Shown here piece by piece: positions 15,860 through 25,834 of a stretch of 64,000 nucleotides of DNA (within the stretch, counting starts at the first letter, position 1; each line of letters begins with the position of its first letter). The notes under the pieces were generated by a model. It was not told the origin of the DNA, did no database searches, and was given only the letters and a program-made list of their open reading frames with translations. Origin of the DNA: Agromyces badenianii (GTDB lineage Bacteria > Actinomycetota > Actinomycetes > Actinomycetales > Microbacteriaceae); NCBI RefSeq assembly GCF_003070885.1, contig NZ_CP028913.1:1612001-1676000 (forward strand), read 5' to 3'. A program made the translations under genes and the position numbers.

Positions 15860-18538
15860 GGCGGATGCCGCGTCGTCGCCCGAGCCGTCGGCTCGGGTGA
15901 TCACGGGCACGGCGCCAGCCGTGCTGAGCGCCGCCGTCGAGACGCGGCGGCTGCGTCCGCGACCCTCGCCCGCCTTCTTGGGGGCCGGCAGTGCGTCGAG
16001 CACCGAATCGAGGAGCACCTCGGCCTCGGCGACGCGCACCGGGCGCTTGCGCGGAGCCGGGGGCACGGGCAGGTCGAGGATCTGCGTGACCTCGGCTGCC
16101 GGAGCTGACGTGTCGTCGTCGGAGCCGACCGGGCCGGCCGGCGCACCGGCGGAGGATGCCGGCGCGGCGGCGCCCTGCTCCTGGGATACGCGGCGGTGAC
16201 GGCCGCGACGACGACCGTTCGAGCCCTCGACGGGCTTCTCGGCGGTCTCGGCCTTCGGCGCGCGAGCCGTCTCGGCCTGCTCGGCCTGCGGCGTCTCCCC
16301 GGCGGCATCCGTCGCGTGCTCGTCGGCCTTCTGCTCGGCGTGCGGAATCGTCGACGCTGCGATCTGGGCGAGCGCGTTCTTCACGTCGTCGGTGATCGCG
16401 TGGGTGCCGGTGTGCGCCGCAGGCGCGGCGGGCGCCTGTGCCTGCTGCTGGTTTCCGCCTCGTCCGCGACGGCGCTCGGGCTGCTGCTGGGCCGTGCGGT
16501 GCTTGACCACCGGCTCGTGGTGCACGATGATGCCGCGCCCGGCGCAGACGTCGCACGGCTCGCTGAAGGACTCCAGCAGGCCGAGGCCGAGCTTCTTGCG
16601 CGTCATCTGCACGAGGCCGAGCGAGGTCACCTCGGCGACCTGGTGCTTCGTGCGGTCGCGGGAGAGGCACTCGACGAGCCGGCGCAGCACGAGGTCGCGG
16701 TTGCTCTCGAGCACCATGTCGATGAAGTCGACGACGATGATGCCGCCGATGTCGCGGAGCCTGAGCTGACGCACGATCTCTTCGGCCGCCTCGAGGTTGT
16801 TCTTCGTGACGGTCTCTTCGAGGTTGCCGCCCGAACCGACGAACTTGCCGGTGTTGACGTCGACCACGGTCATCGCCTCGGTGCGGTCGATCACGAGGGA
16901 GCCGCCCGAGGGAAGCCACACCTTGCGATCGAGCGCCTTCTCGATCTGCTCGCTGATGCGGAACTCGTCGAAGGAGTCGCGTTCGCCGGCGTACGCCTCG
17001 ACGCGCTCGAGCAGATCGGGAGCGACCGCGCGCAGGTAGCGCTCGATGGTCTGGCGCGCTTCGTCGCCCTCGATGACCATCTTCTGGAAGTCCTCGTTGA
17101 AGACGTCGCGCACGATCTTGATGAGCAGGTCGGGCTCGGAGTGCAGCAGCGCGGGCGCCTGCACCTTCTCGAGCTGCTTCTCGATGTCGGCCCACTGGGC
17201 GATCAGGCGGTTCACGTCGAGCGTGAGCTGCTCTTCGGTCGCCCCCTCGGCGGCGGTGCGCACGATGACGCCCTGGTTGTCGGGCAGCACCTCTTTGAGG
17301 ATCTTCTTCAGACGCGCCCGCTCGGTGTCGGGGAGTTTGCGGCTGATGCCGTTCATCGAGCCATTGGGCACGTAGACGAGGTAGCGGCCGGGTAGTGACA
17401 CCTGGCTCGTGAGTCGGGCGCCCTTGTGCCCCACGGGGTCTTTCGTGACCTGCACGAGCACCCGGTCGCCGGGCTTCAGCGCGAGCTCGATGCGGCGGGG
17501 CTGGTTCTTCTCGCCGTTCTCGGCGGCGGCCTCCCAGTCGACCTCGCCCGAGTAGAGCACGGCGTTGCGTCCGCGGCCGATGTCGACGAAGGCCGCCTCC
17601 ATGCTCGGCAGCACGTTCTGCACACGACCGAGGTAGACGTTGCCGATGAGCGAGGCGTCTTGGTTGCGAGCGACGTAGTGCTCGACGAGCACGCCGTCTT
17701 CGAGCACGCCGATCTGGATGCGGCCGCCCTTCTCGCGCACGACCATCGAGCGGTCGACGGACTCACGACGGGCGAGGAACTCCGCCTCGGTGATCACGGC
17801 ACGGCGACGACCGGCGTCGCGCCCGTCGCGGCGGCGCTGCTTCTTCGCCTCGAGACGCGTGGAGCCCTTGACCTTCTGCGGCTCGGTGATGAGCTCGGGC
17901 TCGCGCGGCGTTCGCACCTTGACGACGGTGTTGGCGGGCTCGTGCGAGTTCGAACGGCCCTCTTCGCCGCTGCGGCGACGGGTGCGCCGGCGAATCGTCG
18001 AGCTCTCCTCGTCGTCGCGCTCACGGCCGTCTCGGTCGCGAGCGTCGCGCTCACGGCCGTCTCGCTCACGAGGCGCGCGATCGTCGCGCTCACGAACGCC
18101 GCGATCTTCGCGCTCGGGGCGATCGAAGGTCGGGAGCACGGGCGGCGCGTGGAAGATCAGCGACGTCGTGGTGAGCGTCGTCGGGATCGGGGAGACGATC
18201 GCCGGCTCGGGCTCGACGGCCGGTTCGGGCGTCACGGCAGCATCGCCAGGGGCGACGGATGCCTCGGGGCCGGACTCGACCGCGTCGTTCGCGTCACCCG
18301 CGGCAGCCGTCTCCGGTCGCGCGGTGGCGTCCTCGACGCTCGCCGCATCGTTCGACTCGAGCGACGGCACCTGCGCGGGCTCCGTCACCGGGGCGCGTTC
18401 GGCCTCGGGTTCGACCGGTGCAGCGTCGACCGCCTTGGAGCGGCCTCCGCGCCGGGAGCCGAAGAGGCCGCCGCGCCGACGGGTCGATGCATTGCCGACC
18501 TCGGGTTCGTTCGTGTTCTTCTCGTTGCCTTCCACCAT
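15848..18538 (-). CDS. rne: Ribonuclease E/G family endoribonuclease
   Basis: An 896-residue endoribonuclease for rRNA maturation and mRNA decay. A long disordered, acidic then Arg-rich N-terminal region (about 1-270, with several RERDxRERD repeats) precedes the catalytic core: an S1 domain (about 280-380, GNVYLGRVQNVLPSMEAAFV), a 5'-sensor/RNase H region, and the DNase I-like fold with catalytic Asp in VVDVNTGKFVG (about 558) and GGIIVVDFIDM (about 600). The Zn-link is CDVCAGRG (about 663). A variable Ala/Glu-rich C-terminal tail follows. The arrangement with extensions on both sides is actinobacterial. The ATG at 18538 has AGGAG 11 nt upstream; an upstream start would add 58 residues without support. 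Confidence 0.95.
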   Translation of the reverse strand: MVEGNEKNTNEPEVGNASTRRRGGLFGSRRGGRSKAVDAAPVEPEAERAPVTEPAQVPSLESNDAASVEDATARPETAAAGDANDAVESGPEASVAPGDAAVTPEPAVEPEPAIVSPIPTTLTTTSLIFHAPPVLPTFDRPEREDRGVRERDDRAPRERDGRERDARDRDGRERDDEESSTIRRRTRRRSGEEGRSNSHEPANTVVKVRTPREPELITEPQKVKGSTRLEAKKQRRRDGRDAGRRRAVITEAEFLARRESVDRSMVVREKGGRIQIGVLEDGVLVEHYVARNQDASLIGNVYLGRVQNVLPSMEAAFVDIGRGRNAVLYSGEVDWEAAAENGEKNQPRRIELALKPGDRVLVQVTKDPVGHKGARLTSQVSLPGRYLVYVPNGSMNGISRKLPDTERARLKKILKEVLPDNQGVIVRTAAEGATEEQLTLDVNRLIAQWADIEKQLEKVQAPALLHSEPDLLIKIVRDVFNEDFQKMVIEGDEARQTIERYLRAVAPDLLERVEAYAGERDSFDEFRISEQIEKALDRKVWLPSGGSLVIDRTEAMTVVDVNTGKFVGSGGNLEETVTKNNLEAAEEIVRQLRLRDIGGIIVVDFIDMVLESNRDLVLRRLVECLSRDRTKHQVAEVTSLGLVQMTRKKLGLGLLESFSEPCDVCAGRGIIVHHEPVVKHRTAQQQPERRRGRGGNQQQAQAPAAPAAHTGTHAITDDVKNALAQIAASTIPHAEQKADEHATDAAGETPQAEQAETARAPKAETAEKPVEGSNGRRRGRHRRVSQEQGAAAPASSAGAPAGPVGSDDDTSAPAAEVTQILDLPVPPAPRKRPVRVAEAEVLLDSVLDALPAPKKAGEGRGRSRRVSTAALSTAGAVPVITRADGSGDDAASASTE

Positions 18539-18810
18539 CTCTGGTGCACTCCTACGCCGGTTCCGACGGCCGCGCCGTCGTACCGTACTCGTCTGGAGCG
18601 GCTCCGCTTCACGCAGAGCCGCCGAATCCTTCACTACTGCGACCGGCAGGTTGCCTGTGTCGCCACGTCTTGCGGTGTGTTCACCGCCTACTCGGATGCG
18701 CTGCATCCTCAAGCCCTCATTGGCGTCGTGCCGGGCGCGGCCCGGACGACTCCCTCGATTATCGCATGCTCTCGCAGTCAGGGGTGGAATCGGCGTGCCA
18801 TAATCCGAGC
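18539..18810. promoter_or_regulatory. Divergent promoter region rne / VKOR gene
   Basis: A GATAAT hexamer on the minus strand (18758-18763) could start rne and would give a leader of over 200 nt. On the plus strand CATAAT (18799-18804) lies exactly 6 nt before the VKOR ATG, consistent with a leaderless message. Neither has a clear -35. Confidence 0.45.
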
Positions 18811-19437
18811 ATGCCGGACTCCACCCGACGGTCCAGACCCGTTGCCCTCGCCGTGTTCTTCGTCATCGCCGGGGCGCTCGGCCTCTACGCGGCGTTCGAA
18901 CTCACGATCGAGAAACTGCTCACGCTCAGCGATCCGTCGCACGTCCCGGCGTGCAACGTCGGCGTGCTCGTCGGCTGCAGCACGAACCTCGCGTCGTGGC
19001 AGGGCTCGCTCTTCGGCTTCCCCAACCCGTTCATCGGCCTGATGGCCTGGCCCGTGGTGATCGTCATCGGCATGGCGATCCTCGCCGGCGCGACGTTCGC
19101 CCGCTGGTTCTGGGTGCTCTTCAATGTCGGCGTCGCCGGCGCGATCGTGTTCGTCGGCTGGCTGATCTTCCAGAGCATCTACGTGCTCGACGTGCTCTGC
19201 CCGTGGTGCATGCTCACCTGGGCGGTGACGATTCCGATTTTCTGGGCACTCACCCTGTACAACCTGCGCGAGGGACATATTCCGGTACCGGCACGCGTCC
19301 GTCGGCTCGCCGGCGCCTGGTTCTCCTGGGTGCCGCTCATCACGGTCGTCTCCTACGCCGTCGTGATCCTGCTCGCCCAGGTGCAGATGAACGCGATCCC
19401 GCGGGTCATGATCGACCTGCAGAACCTCTTCGGCTGA
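18811..19437 (+). CDS. Vitamin K epoxide reductase (VKOR) family membrane protein
   Basis: A 208-residue membrane oxidoreductase that in actinobacteria reoxidises periplasmic DsbA-like proteins and passes electrons to quinone. Five hydrophobic helices are visible. The loop cysteines are Cys48 and Cys56 in ACNVGVLVGCST and the active-site pair is CPWC (Cys130/Cys133). No thioredoxin-like domain is fused, and no DsbA partner is adjacent. The ATG at 18811 lies 6 nt after a CATAAT hexamer. The frame is open upstream to 18259 but that part runs antisense to rne. It converges on ndk. Confidence 0.93.
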   Translation: MPDSTRRSRPVALAVFFVIAGALGLYAAFELTIEKLLTLSDPSHVPACNVGVLVGCSTNLASWQGSLFGFPNPFIGLMAWPVVIVIGMAILAGATFARWFWVLFNVGVAGAIVFVGWLIFQSIYVLDVLCPWCMLTWAVTIPIFWALTLYNLREGHIPVPARVRRLAGAWFSWVPLITVVSYAVVILLAQVQMNAIPRVMIDLQNLFG

Positions 19438-19491
19438 GACTTGGATGCCGCGGCGAGCGGTCACCCGATCGCCGCGACATCCGCCGAGCCG

Positions 19492-19911
19492 TCAGAACCA
19501 GAGAGCCAGCTCGCGTTCGGCCGACTCGACCGAGTCGGAACCGTGCACGAGGTTCTGCTGCACCTTCAGGCCCCAGTCGCGGCCGTAGTCGCCGCGAACG
19601 GTGCCGGGCGCCGCGGTCGTGGGGTCGGTGGTGCCCGCGAGCACGCGGAAGCCCTCGATCACGCGGTTGCCGGCGACCCGCATCGCGACGATGGGTCCGG
19701 ACTGCATGAACTCGATGAGCGGTTCGTAGAACGGCTTGCCCTCGTGCTCCTCGTAGTGGCGGGTGAGCAGCTCGCGGTCGGCCTGCACGAGGCGGATGTC
19801 GACGAGCGAGTAGCCCTTGGCTTCGATGCGGCGCAGGATCTCGCCGGTGAGGTTGCGTGCGACGCCGTCGGGCTTGACGAGCACGAGGGTCTCTTCGATC
19901 GGGGTGGTCAT
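19492..19911 (-). CDS. ndk: Nucleoside diphosphate kinase
   Basis: A 139-residue enzyme exchanging the gamma phosphate between nucleoside di- and triphosphates. It starts ETLVLVKPDGVARNLTGEI and has the phosphohistidine motif NLVHGSDSVESAERE near residue 115. The ATG overlaps the upstream DUF4233 stop by 4 nt and has AAGGAACAGGA before it. It is last in the ileS-folC-DUF4233-ndk operon. Confidence 0.97.
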   Translation of the reverse strand: MTTPIEETLVLVKPDGVARNLTGEILRRIEAKGYSLVDIRLVQADRELLTRHYEEHEGKPFYEPLIEFMQSGPIVAMRVAGNRVIEGFRVLAGTTDPTTAAPGTVRGDYGRDWGLKVQQNLVHGSDSVESAERELALWF

Positions 19912-20354
19912 TCCTGTTCCTTCCATTGAGCGGCCGCGGCCGCTCGTTCTCGGTCGATTCGTGCACCGGCCACCATGCAGTACCACCACATGCCGCCGAA
20001 GAGCGCGCCCACGACGAACATCGCGGGGTTGAGGAATCCCGACGCGACGATGAGCACCTGGATGACCCAGCCGAGCGGATACGCCCAGCTGAAACGCAGG
20101 AGCCCGATCGTCGCGACCAGGCCGACGATGATGATGCCGCCGGCCGCCAGGGCGACCCATGACGGCATCGAGCCTTCGACGCCGCCCTGCGCGAGCCCCC
20201 AGATGACGAGGGCGGCGAGGAAGACCACGATGACCTCGAAGCCGAGCACGATGGCGGCGAGGCTCCGGCGAATGGAGCGGGGTGCGGCGACCGCCGCACC
20301 GGCGGAGTCGTTCGAGGTGTCGTCGGGTTCGTGAGCCGGCATCGCGTCGCTCAT
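19908..20354 (-). CDS. DUF4233 membrane protein
   Basis: A 148-residue membrane protein of the actinobacterial DUF4233 family, nearly always found between folC and ndk; function unknown. A polar N-terminus (to about residue 35) is followed by four hydrophobic segments, with FSWAYPLGWVIQVLIVASGF and MFVVGALFGGMWWYCMVAGA as the conserved C-terminal part, ending in a charged tail. Its ATG overlaps the folC stop and its stop overlaps the ndk start, both as ATGA, so it is tightly coupled. Confidence 0.92.
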   Translation of the reverse strand: MSDAMPAHEPDDTSNDSAGAAVAAPRSIRRSLAAIVLGFEVIVVFLAALVIWGLAQGGVEGSMPSWVALAAGGIIIVGLVATIGLLRFSWAYPLGWVIQVLIVASGFLNPAMFVVGALFGGMWWYCMVAGARIDRERAAAAAQWKEQE

Positions 20355-21712
20355 GCGCGACCCCAATCGCGGTCGGCGGCGATGCCGATCGCCTCACCGA
20401 CCAGCACGATCGAACCGGCGACGATCACCGCGCGCTTCGCCGCGGCCGCCGCCCAGGCACGAGCCTCGCCGAGAGCGTCGTCGAGCCGTGCGGCGACCTC
20501 GACCCGTTCGGGTCCGACGACACGCGCGACGGATGCCGCGAGCTCGTCGGCGCCGACCGCGCGATCGGAGTCGGGCGCGGTGACGATGAACCGGGACCCG
20601 CCCCCGGCGAGTGCGCCGACGATGCCGGCGACGTCTTTGCCGGCGAGCACGCCGAGCACGAACACGACCTCGTCGAAGTCGAAGTACTCCTCGAGCGCGG
20701 CCGCGAGCGACGCGGCGCCGTGCGGATTGTGCGCGGCGTCGACGAGCATCGAGGGTTCGGTGCCGACGATCTGCAGGCGGCCCGGTGAGGTCACCGAGCC
20801 GAGCCCCTGCTGCAGCACCTCGTCGGCGAGACGCATCGTGCCGGCCCCGAGGAACGACTCGACGGCGGCGATCGCCACCGCGGCGTTCTCGGCCTGGTGA
20901 CGTCCGAAGAGCGGCAGCGCGAGGTCGCGGTACTCCCCCGCGAGCCCCTTCACCGAGATGAGCTGACCGCCGACGGCGACGCGCGAGTCGAGCACCGCGA
21001 AGGCGCCGCCCTCGACGGCGAACGAGCCGCCCTGCTCGGCGGTCACGTCGCGCAGCACGGTGAGCGCCTCGGGTGCCTGGAAGGCCGTGACGACGGATGC
21101 CTCGGGCTTGATGATGCCCGCCTTGGTGCGCGCGATCTGCTCGATCGAGGTGCCGAGCGCCGCCTGGTGGTCGAGGTCGATCGGCGTGAACACGGCGACC
21201 TGGCCGTCGGCCACGTTCGTCGAGTCCCATTCGCCGCCCATGCCCACCTCGAGCACCACCACGTCGACCGGCGCGTCGGCGAAGCACGCGAACGCGAGCA
21301 CGGTCAACGCCTCGAAGAAGGTGAGCCGCGGCTCGCCGGCCGCGTCGAGCTCGTGGTCGACCATCACGACGTACGGCGCGATCTCCTCCCAGTTGCGGGC
21401 GATCGCCTCGTCTGTGACCGGCTCGCCGTCGATGAGGATGCGCTCGGTGAAGCGCTCGAGGTGCGGGCTCGTCATGAGGCCGGTGCGCAGCCCGCCTGCG
21501 CGAAGGATGGACTCGATCATGCGGCTCGTCGACGTCTTGCCGTTGGTGCCGGTGATGTGGATGACCGGCGCCGCGCGATGCGGGTCGCCGAGCAGTTCCA
21601 CCGCCCGGCGGGTGGCGTCGAGGCGCGGCTCGGGGGCCGCTTCGCCCACCCGGTCGAGCAGCGACCGGTAGACCGCGTCTGCGGCGTCGGCGTAGTCGAG
21701 TTCGTCGGTCAT
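20351..21712 (-). CDS. folC: Folylpolyglutamate synthase / dihydrofolate synthase FolC
   Basis: A 453-residue Mur-ligase-like enzyme adding glutamate to dihydropteroate and folates. The P-loop is seen in [15 protein letters not shown] (about 55), the second signature in [19 protein letters not shown], and the C-terminal domain in [19 protein letters not shown]. The start overlaps the ileS stop by 4 nt. The ileS-folC arrangement is common in actinobacteria (often valS-folC instead). Confidence 0.96.
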   Translation of the reverse strand: MTDELDYADAADAVYRSLLDRVGEAAPEPRLDATRRAVELLGDPHRAAPVIHITGTNGKTSTSRMIESILRAGGLRTGLMTSPHLERFTERILIDGEPVTDEAIARNWEEIAPYVVMVDHELDAAGEPRLTFFEALTVLAFACFADAPVDVVVLEVGMGGEWDSTNVADGQVAVFTPIDLDHQAALGTSIEQIARTKAGIIKPEASVVTAFQAPEALTVLRDVTAEQGGSFAVEGGAFAVLDSRVAVGGQLISVKGLAGEYRDLALPLFGRHQAENAAVAIAAVESFLGAGTMRLADEVLQQGLGSVTSPGRLQIVGTEPSMLVDAAHNPHGAASLAAALEEYFDFDEVVFVLGVLAGKDVAGIVGALAGGGSRFIVTAPDSDRAVGADELAASVARVVGPERVEVAARLDDALGEARAWAAAAAKRAVIVAGSIVLVGEAIGIAADRDWGRA

Positions 21713-24700
21713 GCCTTCGTCACCTCCACGGTCAGGCGAGACGATTCGCCGACCGCCTTCGCGTCCATGCCGGGCGACCCGGCGATCACGGCGAGCTCGG
21801 TCGCGAGCGTCTCTCCCGCGATGAGCGCGCGGTGCCGCTCGGCTGCCGCCGCGCCCGACTCGTCGAGGGTGAGCGCGAGCCGGATGCGGTCGCCGACGTC
21901 GAGGCCGGCGGCCTTGCGCGACTCCTGCACGGCGCGCACGATGTCGCGGGCGAGCCCTTCGGCTTCGAGCTCGGGAGTCGTCGCGGTGTCGAGGATCACG
22001 AAACCGCCGTCGGCGAGCAGGGCGAGGGCGCTCGACCCGTCGTCGGTGCCGCCTGCCTCGAGCACGAGTTCGTACTCTCCCGACTCGAGCGCGATGCCGC
22101 CGGCGACCACCGCGTCGCCGTCGACGCTCCAGTCGCCCGAGCGAGCGGCCTGGATCGCCTGCTGCACGGTCTTGCCGAGCCGAGGCCCGGCGGCACGCGC
22201 GTTGACGGTGAGTCGTTTGGTGACTCCGAATCGCTCGGCGCTCGAGGCGTCGAGGGTCACGAGGTCGACGGTCTTCACGTTGAGCTCGTCGCGCACGATC
22301 GCCTCGAATGGCGCGAGCGCCGAGGCATCCCTCGCCACGACCGTGAGCCTGGCGAGCGGCAGCCGCACCCGACGCCCCGACTGCTTGCGCAGCGAGAGCG
22401 CCGCAGAGCTGATCTCGCGCACCGAGTCCATCGCGGCGACGAGCTCGTGGTCGACCGGGAACCCGGCGGCGTCGGGCCAGTCGGCCAGGTGCACGCTGCG
22501 ACCGCCCGTGAGGCCCCGCCAGATCTGCTCGGAGAGGAGCGGCAGCAGCGGGGCGGAGAGGCGGGTGAGCGTCTCGAGCACGGTGTAGAGGGTGTCGAAC
22601 GCCTCACGACCCGAGCCGTCGGCGTCGACGCCCGCCCAGAACCGGTCGCGCGAACGACGCACGTACCAGTTGGTCAGCACGTCGCCGAAGTCCCGGAGCT
22701 TCGCCGCAGCGAGCGGCGAGTCGAACTCTTCGAGGTCGGCGGTGACGTCGGTCACGAGCTCACCGAGCTTGGCGAGCAGGTACCGGTCGAGCACGTCGGT
22801 CGAGTCCGCGCGAGCGGATGCCTCGTAGCCGCCGCCCTGCGCCGAGTTCGCGTACAGCGAGAAGAAGTACCAGGTGCTCCAGAGCGGCAGCATGAACTGC
22901 CGCACGCCCTCGCGGATGCCCTCTTCGGTGACGATGAGGTTGCCGCCGCGCAGCACCGAGCTCGACATCAGGAACCAGCGCATCGCGTCGGAGCCGTCGC
23001 GTTCGAACACCTCGGAGACGTCGGGGTAGTTGCGCAACGACTTCGACATCTTCTGCCCGTCGCTGCCGAGCACGATGCCGTGGCTCACGACGTTCGAGAA
23101 CGCGCGCCGGTCGAACAGCGCGGTCGAGAGCACGTGCATGACGTAGAACCAGCCGCGGGTCTGGCCGATGTACTCGACGATGAAGTCGGCCGGGTTGTGG
23201 CTGTCGAACCACTCCTGGTTCTCGAACGGGTAGTGCACCTGCGCGAACGGCATCGAGCCCGAGTCGAACCACACGTCGAAGATGTCGGGGATGCGCCGCA
23301 TCGTCGAGCGGCCCGTCGGGTCGTCGGGGTTCGGGCGCACGAGCTCGTCGATGTAGGGGCGGTGCAGGTCGGGCTCGCCCTCGGGGTTGACCGGCAGCCG
23401 GCCGAAGTCGCGCTCGAGCTCTTCGAGCGACCCGTAGACGTCGATGCGGGGGTACTCGGGGTCGTCGCTCTTCCACACCGGGATCGGCGAACCCCAGTAG
23501 CGGTTGCGGCTGATCGACCAGTCGCGGGCGCCGGCGACCCACTTGCCGAACTGCCCGTCTTTCACGTTGTCGGGCACCCAGTTGATGTCGTGATTGAGCT
23601 CGCCCATGCGGTCGCGGAACTCGGGCACGCGGATGAACCAGCTCGAGACCGCCTTGTAGATGAGCGGGTTGCGGCAGCGCCAGCAGTGCGGGTACGAGTG
23701 CTCGTAGCTCGCCTGGCGGAGCAGTCGACCCTCGGCCTTGATGAGCTGGGTGAGCGGCTTGTTCGCGTCGCTCCAGAGCTGCCCCGCGACATCCGTCACC
23801 GCCGGCAGGAACCGGCCGCCCTCGTCGAGCGAGATGATTACCGGGATGCCGGCCGCTTCGGAGATCTTCTGGTCCTCCTCGCCGTAGGCGGGAGCCTGGT
23901 GCACGATGCCCGTGCCGTCTTCGGTCGTGACGTAGTCGGCGACGAGGATGCGCCAGGCGTTCTGCAAGCCGTACGCCTCGACATCGGCGTAGTAGTCGAA
24001 GAGCCGGTCGTACGCGACGCCCTCGAGCTCGGCTCCGCGCACGGTGCGCGAGATCGCGGCCCGTGCCTCATCGACGGAGTCGTAGCCGAGCTCCTTCGCG
24101 TAGTTGCCGACGAGGTCGACGGCCAGCAGGTACTCGCCGCCGAGCACCTCGGTGTCGGATGCCGCGCCGCCGGCCTTCTCGCGCAGCACGGTGGCATCGG
24201 GCGTGCCGTGCGGCCCGGCGGGCACGACGGCGTACTCGATGTCGGGCCCCACCGCGAGCGCGAAGTTCGTGGGCAGGGTCCACGGAGTGGTCGTCCACGC
24301 GAGCGCGCGCACGGCCGTGAGGCCGAGCGACTCCGCCTTCGGTCCGACGAGCGGAAAGGTCACGGTGACCGTCTGGTCTTGACGCATCTTGTAGACGTCG
24401 TCGTCCATGCGCAGTTCGTGGTTGGAGAGCGGCGTCTGGTCGCGCCAGCAGTAGGGCAGCACGCGGTAGCCCTCGTAGGCGAGGCCCTTCTCGTGCAGGG
24501 TCTTGAACGCCCAGATCACGCTCTCCATGAAGGTCACGTCGAGGGTCTTGTAATCGTGCTCGAAGTCGACCCAGCGCGCCTGGCGGGTGACGTACTCCTG
24601 CCACTCCGTCGTGTACCGGAGCACGGCGTCGCGGGCGGCCTGGTTGAAGGCCGCGATGCCCATCTCCTCGATCTCGCTCTTGTCGGTGATGCCGAGCTGG

Positions 24701-25011
24701 CGCTCGGCCTCGAGTTCGGCGGGCAGGCCGTGGGTGTCCCAGCCGAAGCGGCGGTGCACCTGCTTGCCGCGCATCGTCTGGAAGCGCGGGAAGAGGTCTT
24801 TCGCGTAGCCGGTGAGGAGGTGGCCGTAGTGCGGAAGGCCGTTGGCGAAGGGCGGGCCGTCGTAGAACACCCACTCCGGTGCGCCCTCGCGCTGGTCGAT
24901 CGAGGCCTGGAACGTGCCGTCGGCCTTCCAGAAGGCGAGCACGTCGCGCTCGACGGCGGGGAACTCGGGTGAGGGGGCGACACCGTGGTCGTCTGGGGTA
25001 CGGGGGTACAC
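21709..25011 (-). CDS. ileS: Isoleucine--tRNA ligase, type 2-like
   Basis: A 1100-residue class I synthetase. The HIGH-type motif is HYGH (61-64) followed by [19 protein letters not shown] and [19 protein letters not shown], the large editing domain follows, and KMSKS is near residue 654 ([11 protein letters not shown]). The length and motif variants fit the eukaryote-like IleS2 group, whose members are usually insensitive to mupirocin. No C-terminal zinc finger of the E. coli type is seen. The GTG start at 25011 has AAGGAG (25017-25022) 5 nt upstream and is controlled by a T-box. First gene of the ileS-folC-DUF4233-ndk operon. Confidence 0.97.
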   Translation of the reverse strand: MYPRTPDDHGVAPSPEFPAVERDVLAFWKADGTFQASIDQREGAPEWVFYDGPPFANGLPHYGHLLTGYAKDLFPRFQTMRGKQVHRRFGWDTHGLPAELEAERQLGITDKSEIEEMGIAAFNQAARDAVLRYTTEWQEYVTRQARWVDFEHDYKTLDVTFMESVIWAFKTLHEKGLAYEGYRVLPYCWRDQTPLSNHELRMDDDVYKMRQDQTVTVTFPLVGPKAESLGLTAVRALAWTTTPWTLPTNFALAVGPDIEYAVVPAGPHGTPDATVLREKAGGAASDTEVLGGEYLLAVDLVGNYAKELGYDSVDEARAAISRTVRGAELEGVAYDRLFDYYADVEAYGLQNAWRILVADYVTTEDGTGIVHQAPAYGEEDQKISEAAGIPVIISLDEGGRFLPAVTDVAGQLWSDANKPLTQLIKAEGRLLRQASYEHSYPHCWRCRNPLIYKAVSSWFIRVPEFRDRMGELNHDINWVPDNVKDGQFGKWVAGARDWSISRNRYWGSPIPVWKSDDPEYPRIDVYGSLEELERDFGRLPVNPEGEPDLHRPYIDELVRPNPDDPTGRSTMRRIPDIFDVWFDSGSMPFAQVHYPFENQEWFDSHNPADFIVEYIGQTRGWFYVMHVLSTALFDRRAFSNVVSHGIVLGSDGQKMSKSLRNYPDVSEVFERDGSDAMRWFLMSSSVLRGGNLIVTEEGIREGVRQFMLPLWSTWYFFSLYANSAQGGGYEASARADSTDVLDRYLLAKLGELVTDVTADLEEFDSPLAAAKLRDFGDVLTNWYVRRSRDRFWAGVDADGSGREAFDTLYTVLETLTRLSAPLLPLLSEQIWRGLTGGRSVHLADWPDAAGFPVDHELVAAMDSVREISSAALSLRKQSGRRVRLPLARLTVVARDASALAPFEAIVRDELNVKTVDLVTLDASSAERFGVTKRLTVNARAAGPRLGKTVQQAIQAARSGDWSVDGDAVVAGGIALESGEYELVLEAGGTDDGSSALALLADGGFVILDTATTPELEAEGLARDIVRAVQESRKAAGLDVGDRIRLALTLDESGAAAAERHRALIAGETLATELAVIAGSPGMDAKAVGESSRLTVEVTKA

Positions 25012-25022
25012 GCTCGCTCCTT

Positions 25023-25240
25023 GCGGGGACGGATGCTCTCACGAGGACGCCGGTGCTCGATCGAGCGCCGCCGCGGTACCACCTCGCTTGCGAGTCGCGC
25101 CTTGCGACCGACTCGCCCCTCGTTGCCGGCTGTGACGGGCCGCACCGTTCGGTTCTACTGCCGAGCGGATGCCGCGAGGCGCCCGCCCGGGTTCTTCCGA
25201 AGACTCCCCGGTGATGGCCGGATCGATGTCGTTGTTACGT
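25023..25240 (-). promoter_or_regulatory. ileS T-box riboswitch (translational, class II-like)
   Basis: The T-box sequence AGGTGGTACCGCGG lies on the minus strand at 25071-25084; its TGGT can pair with the NCCA end of uncharged tRNA. A specifier-loop region reads CCATCACCGGGGAGTCTTCG with the isoleucine codon ATC at 25213-25215, and GGAAGAAC follows, as in short stem I of mycobacterial and nocardial ileS leaders. There is no terminator with a T run; the ribosome site AAGGAG at 25017-25022 is directly downstream, so control is most likely through exposure of the ribosome site when tRNA-Ile is uncharged. Exact ends are approximate. Confidence 0.9.
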
Positions 25241-25305
25241 TCACGTTGCTACATTCACGACTGCTGCGCCGGCCCATGGCCGGATCGAAGTCGTTGCCGT
25301 CAAGA

Positions 25306-25701
25306 CTACCGTCTCGGGGCGGCGCGAAGCACGCCCGAGGCCCTGGGTGCCGAGCGGTACGCCTCGCTGACGAGGGCGAGGAGCGCGGCCTCGGGCAGTT
25401 CGTGGTTCTTCGCCTCGTCGACGAGGTCATGAACGGCTCCGGCGAGCGCACTGTGGCCGCCGATGCGAACGGCCACGACGGCGCCCCTGCCGCGGTGGAG
25501 CTCGATGAGCCGCTCGTCGCGGAGCCGATGGTAGGCCCGGAGCACGGTGTGCACGTTCACCTTCAGGGAGGCGGCGAGCTCTCTGGACGCCGGCAGGCGT
25601 TCGCCGCCGGCGAGGCGCCCGTCGATGATCGAGGCGCGCAGGCCGGCGGCGAGCTGCTCGAAGAGCGGTGCTTCGAGGGCGGGGTCGAGGCGGATGAGCA
25701 C
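25306..25701 (-). CDS. GntR-family transcriptional regulator, YtrA-like
   Basis: A 131-residue regulator with an N-terminal GntR winged helix (PLFEQLAAGLRASIIDGRLA, GERLPASRELAASLKVNVHTV, GRGAVVAV) and only a short helical C-terminal part of about 45 residues, the size of the YtrA subfamily, which usually controls adjacent transporters. The GTG start at 25701 lies 6 nt after TAGGCT, so the mRNA is probably leaderless. An inverted repeat lies within the promoter, consistent with autoregulation. The divergent neighbour is an MHS-type transporter, a plausible target. Confidence 0.92.
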   Translation of the reverse strand: MLIRLDPALEAPLFEQLAAGLRASIIDGRLAGGERLPASRELAASLKVNVHTVLRAYHRLRDERLIELHRGRGAVVAVRIGGHSALAGAVHDLVDEAKNHELPEAALLALVSEAYRSAPRASGVLRAAPRR

Positions 25702-25707
25702 GTCATG

Positions 25708-25745
25708 AGCCTATTGTTCTAGTTGAACGCGAACAAGTCGCTTGT
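25708..25745 (-). promoter_or_regulatory. GntR gene promoter with embedded inverted repeats
   Basis: On the minus strand TTGTTC (25731-25736), a 17-nt spacer and TAGGCT (25708-25713) form a promoter. TTGTTC and GAACAA make an inverted repeat (25714-25719 with 25731-25736), enclosing GTTC-TAGTT-GAAC (25716-25728). A further perfect repeat ACAAG-TCG-CTTGT occupies 25733-25745. These are candidate operators for the GntR protein. Confidence 0.65.
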
Positions 25746-25834
25746 CGCCGCACCGGGGCGCTGTCAGGATGAGGGCGGTCCTCACGACCACCCGCTCTCC
25801 CGCCGCTTCGACGGCGCGCTCCCAAGGAATGACT

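Noticed and set aside
18001..18115. Repeats in rne as a CRISPR or mobile repeat
   Set aside because: They encode Arg-Glu-Arg-Asp repeats in the disordered N-terminal region of RNase E; no spacer pattern.
18259..18810. N-terminal extension of the VKOR gene
   Set aside because: It is antisense to the rne 5' region; the ATG at 18811 begins directly before the first helix and has a leaderless promoter.
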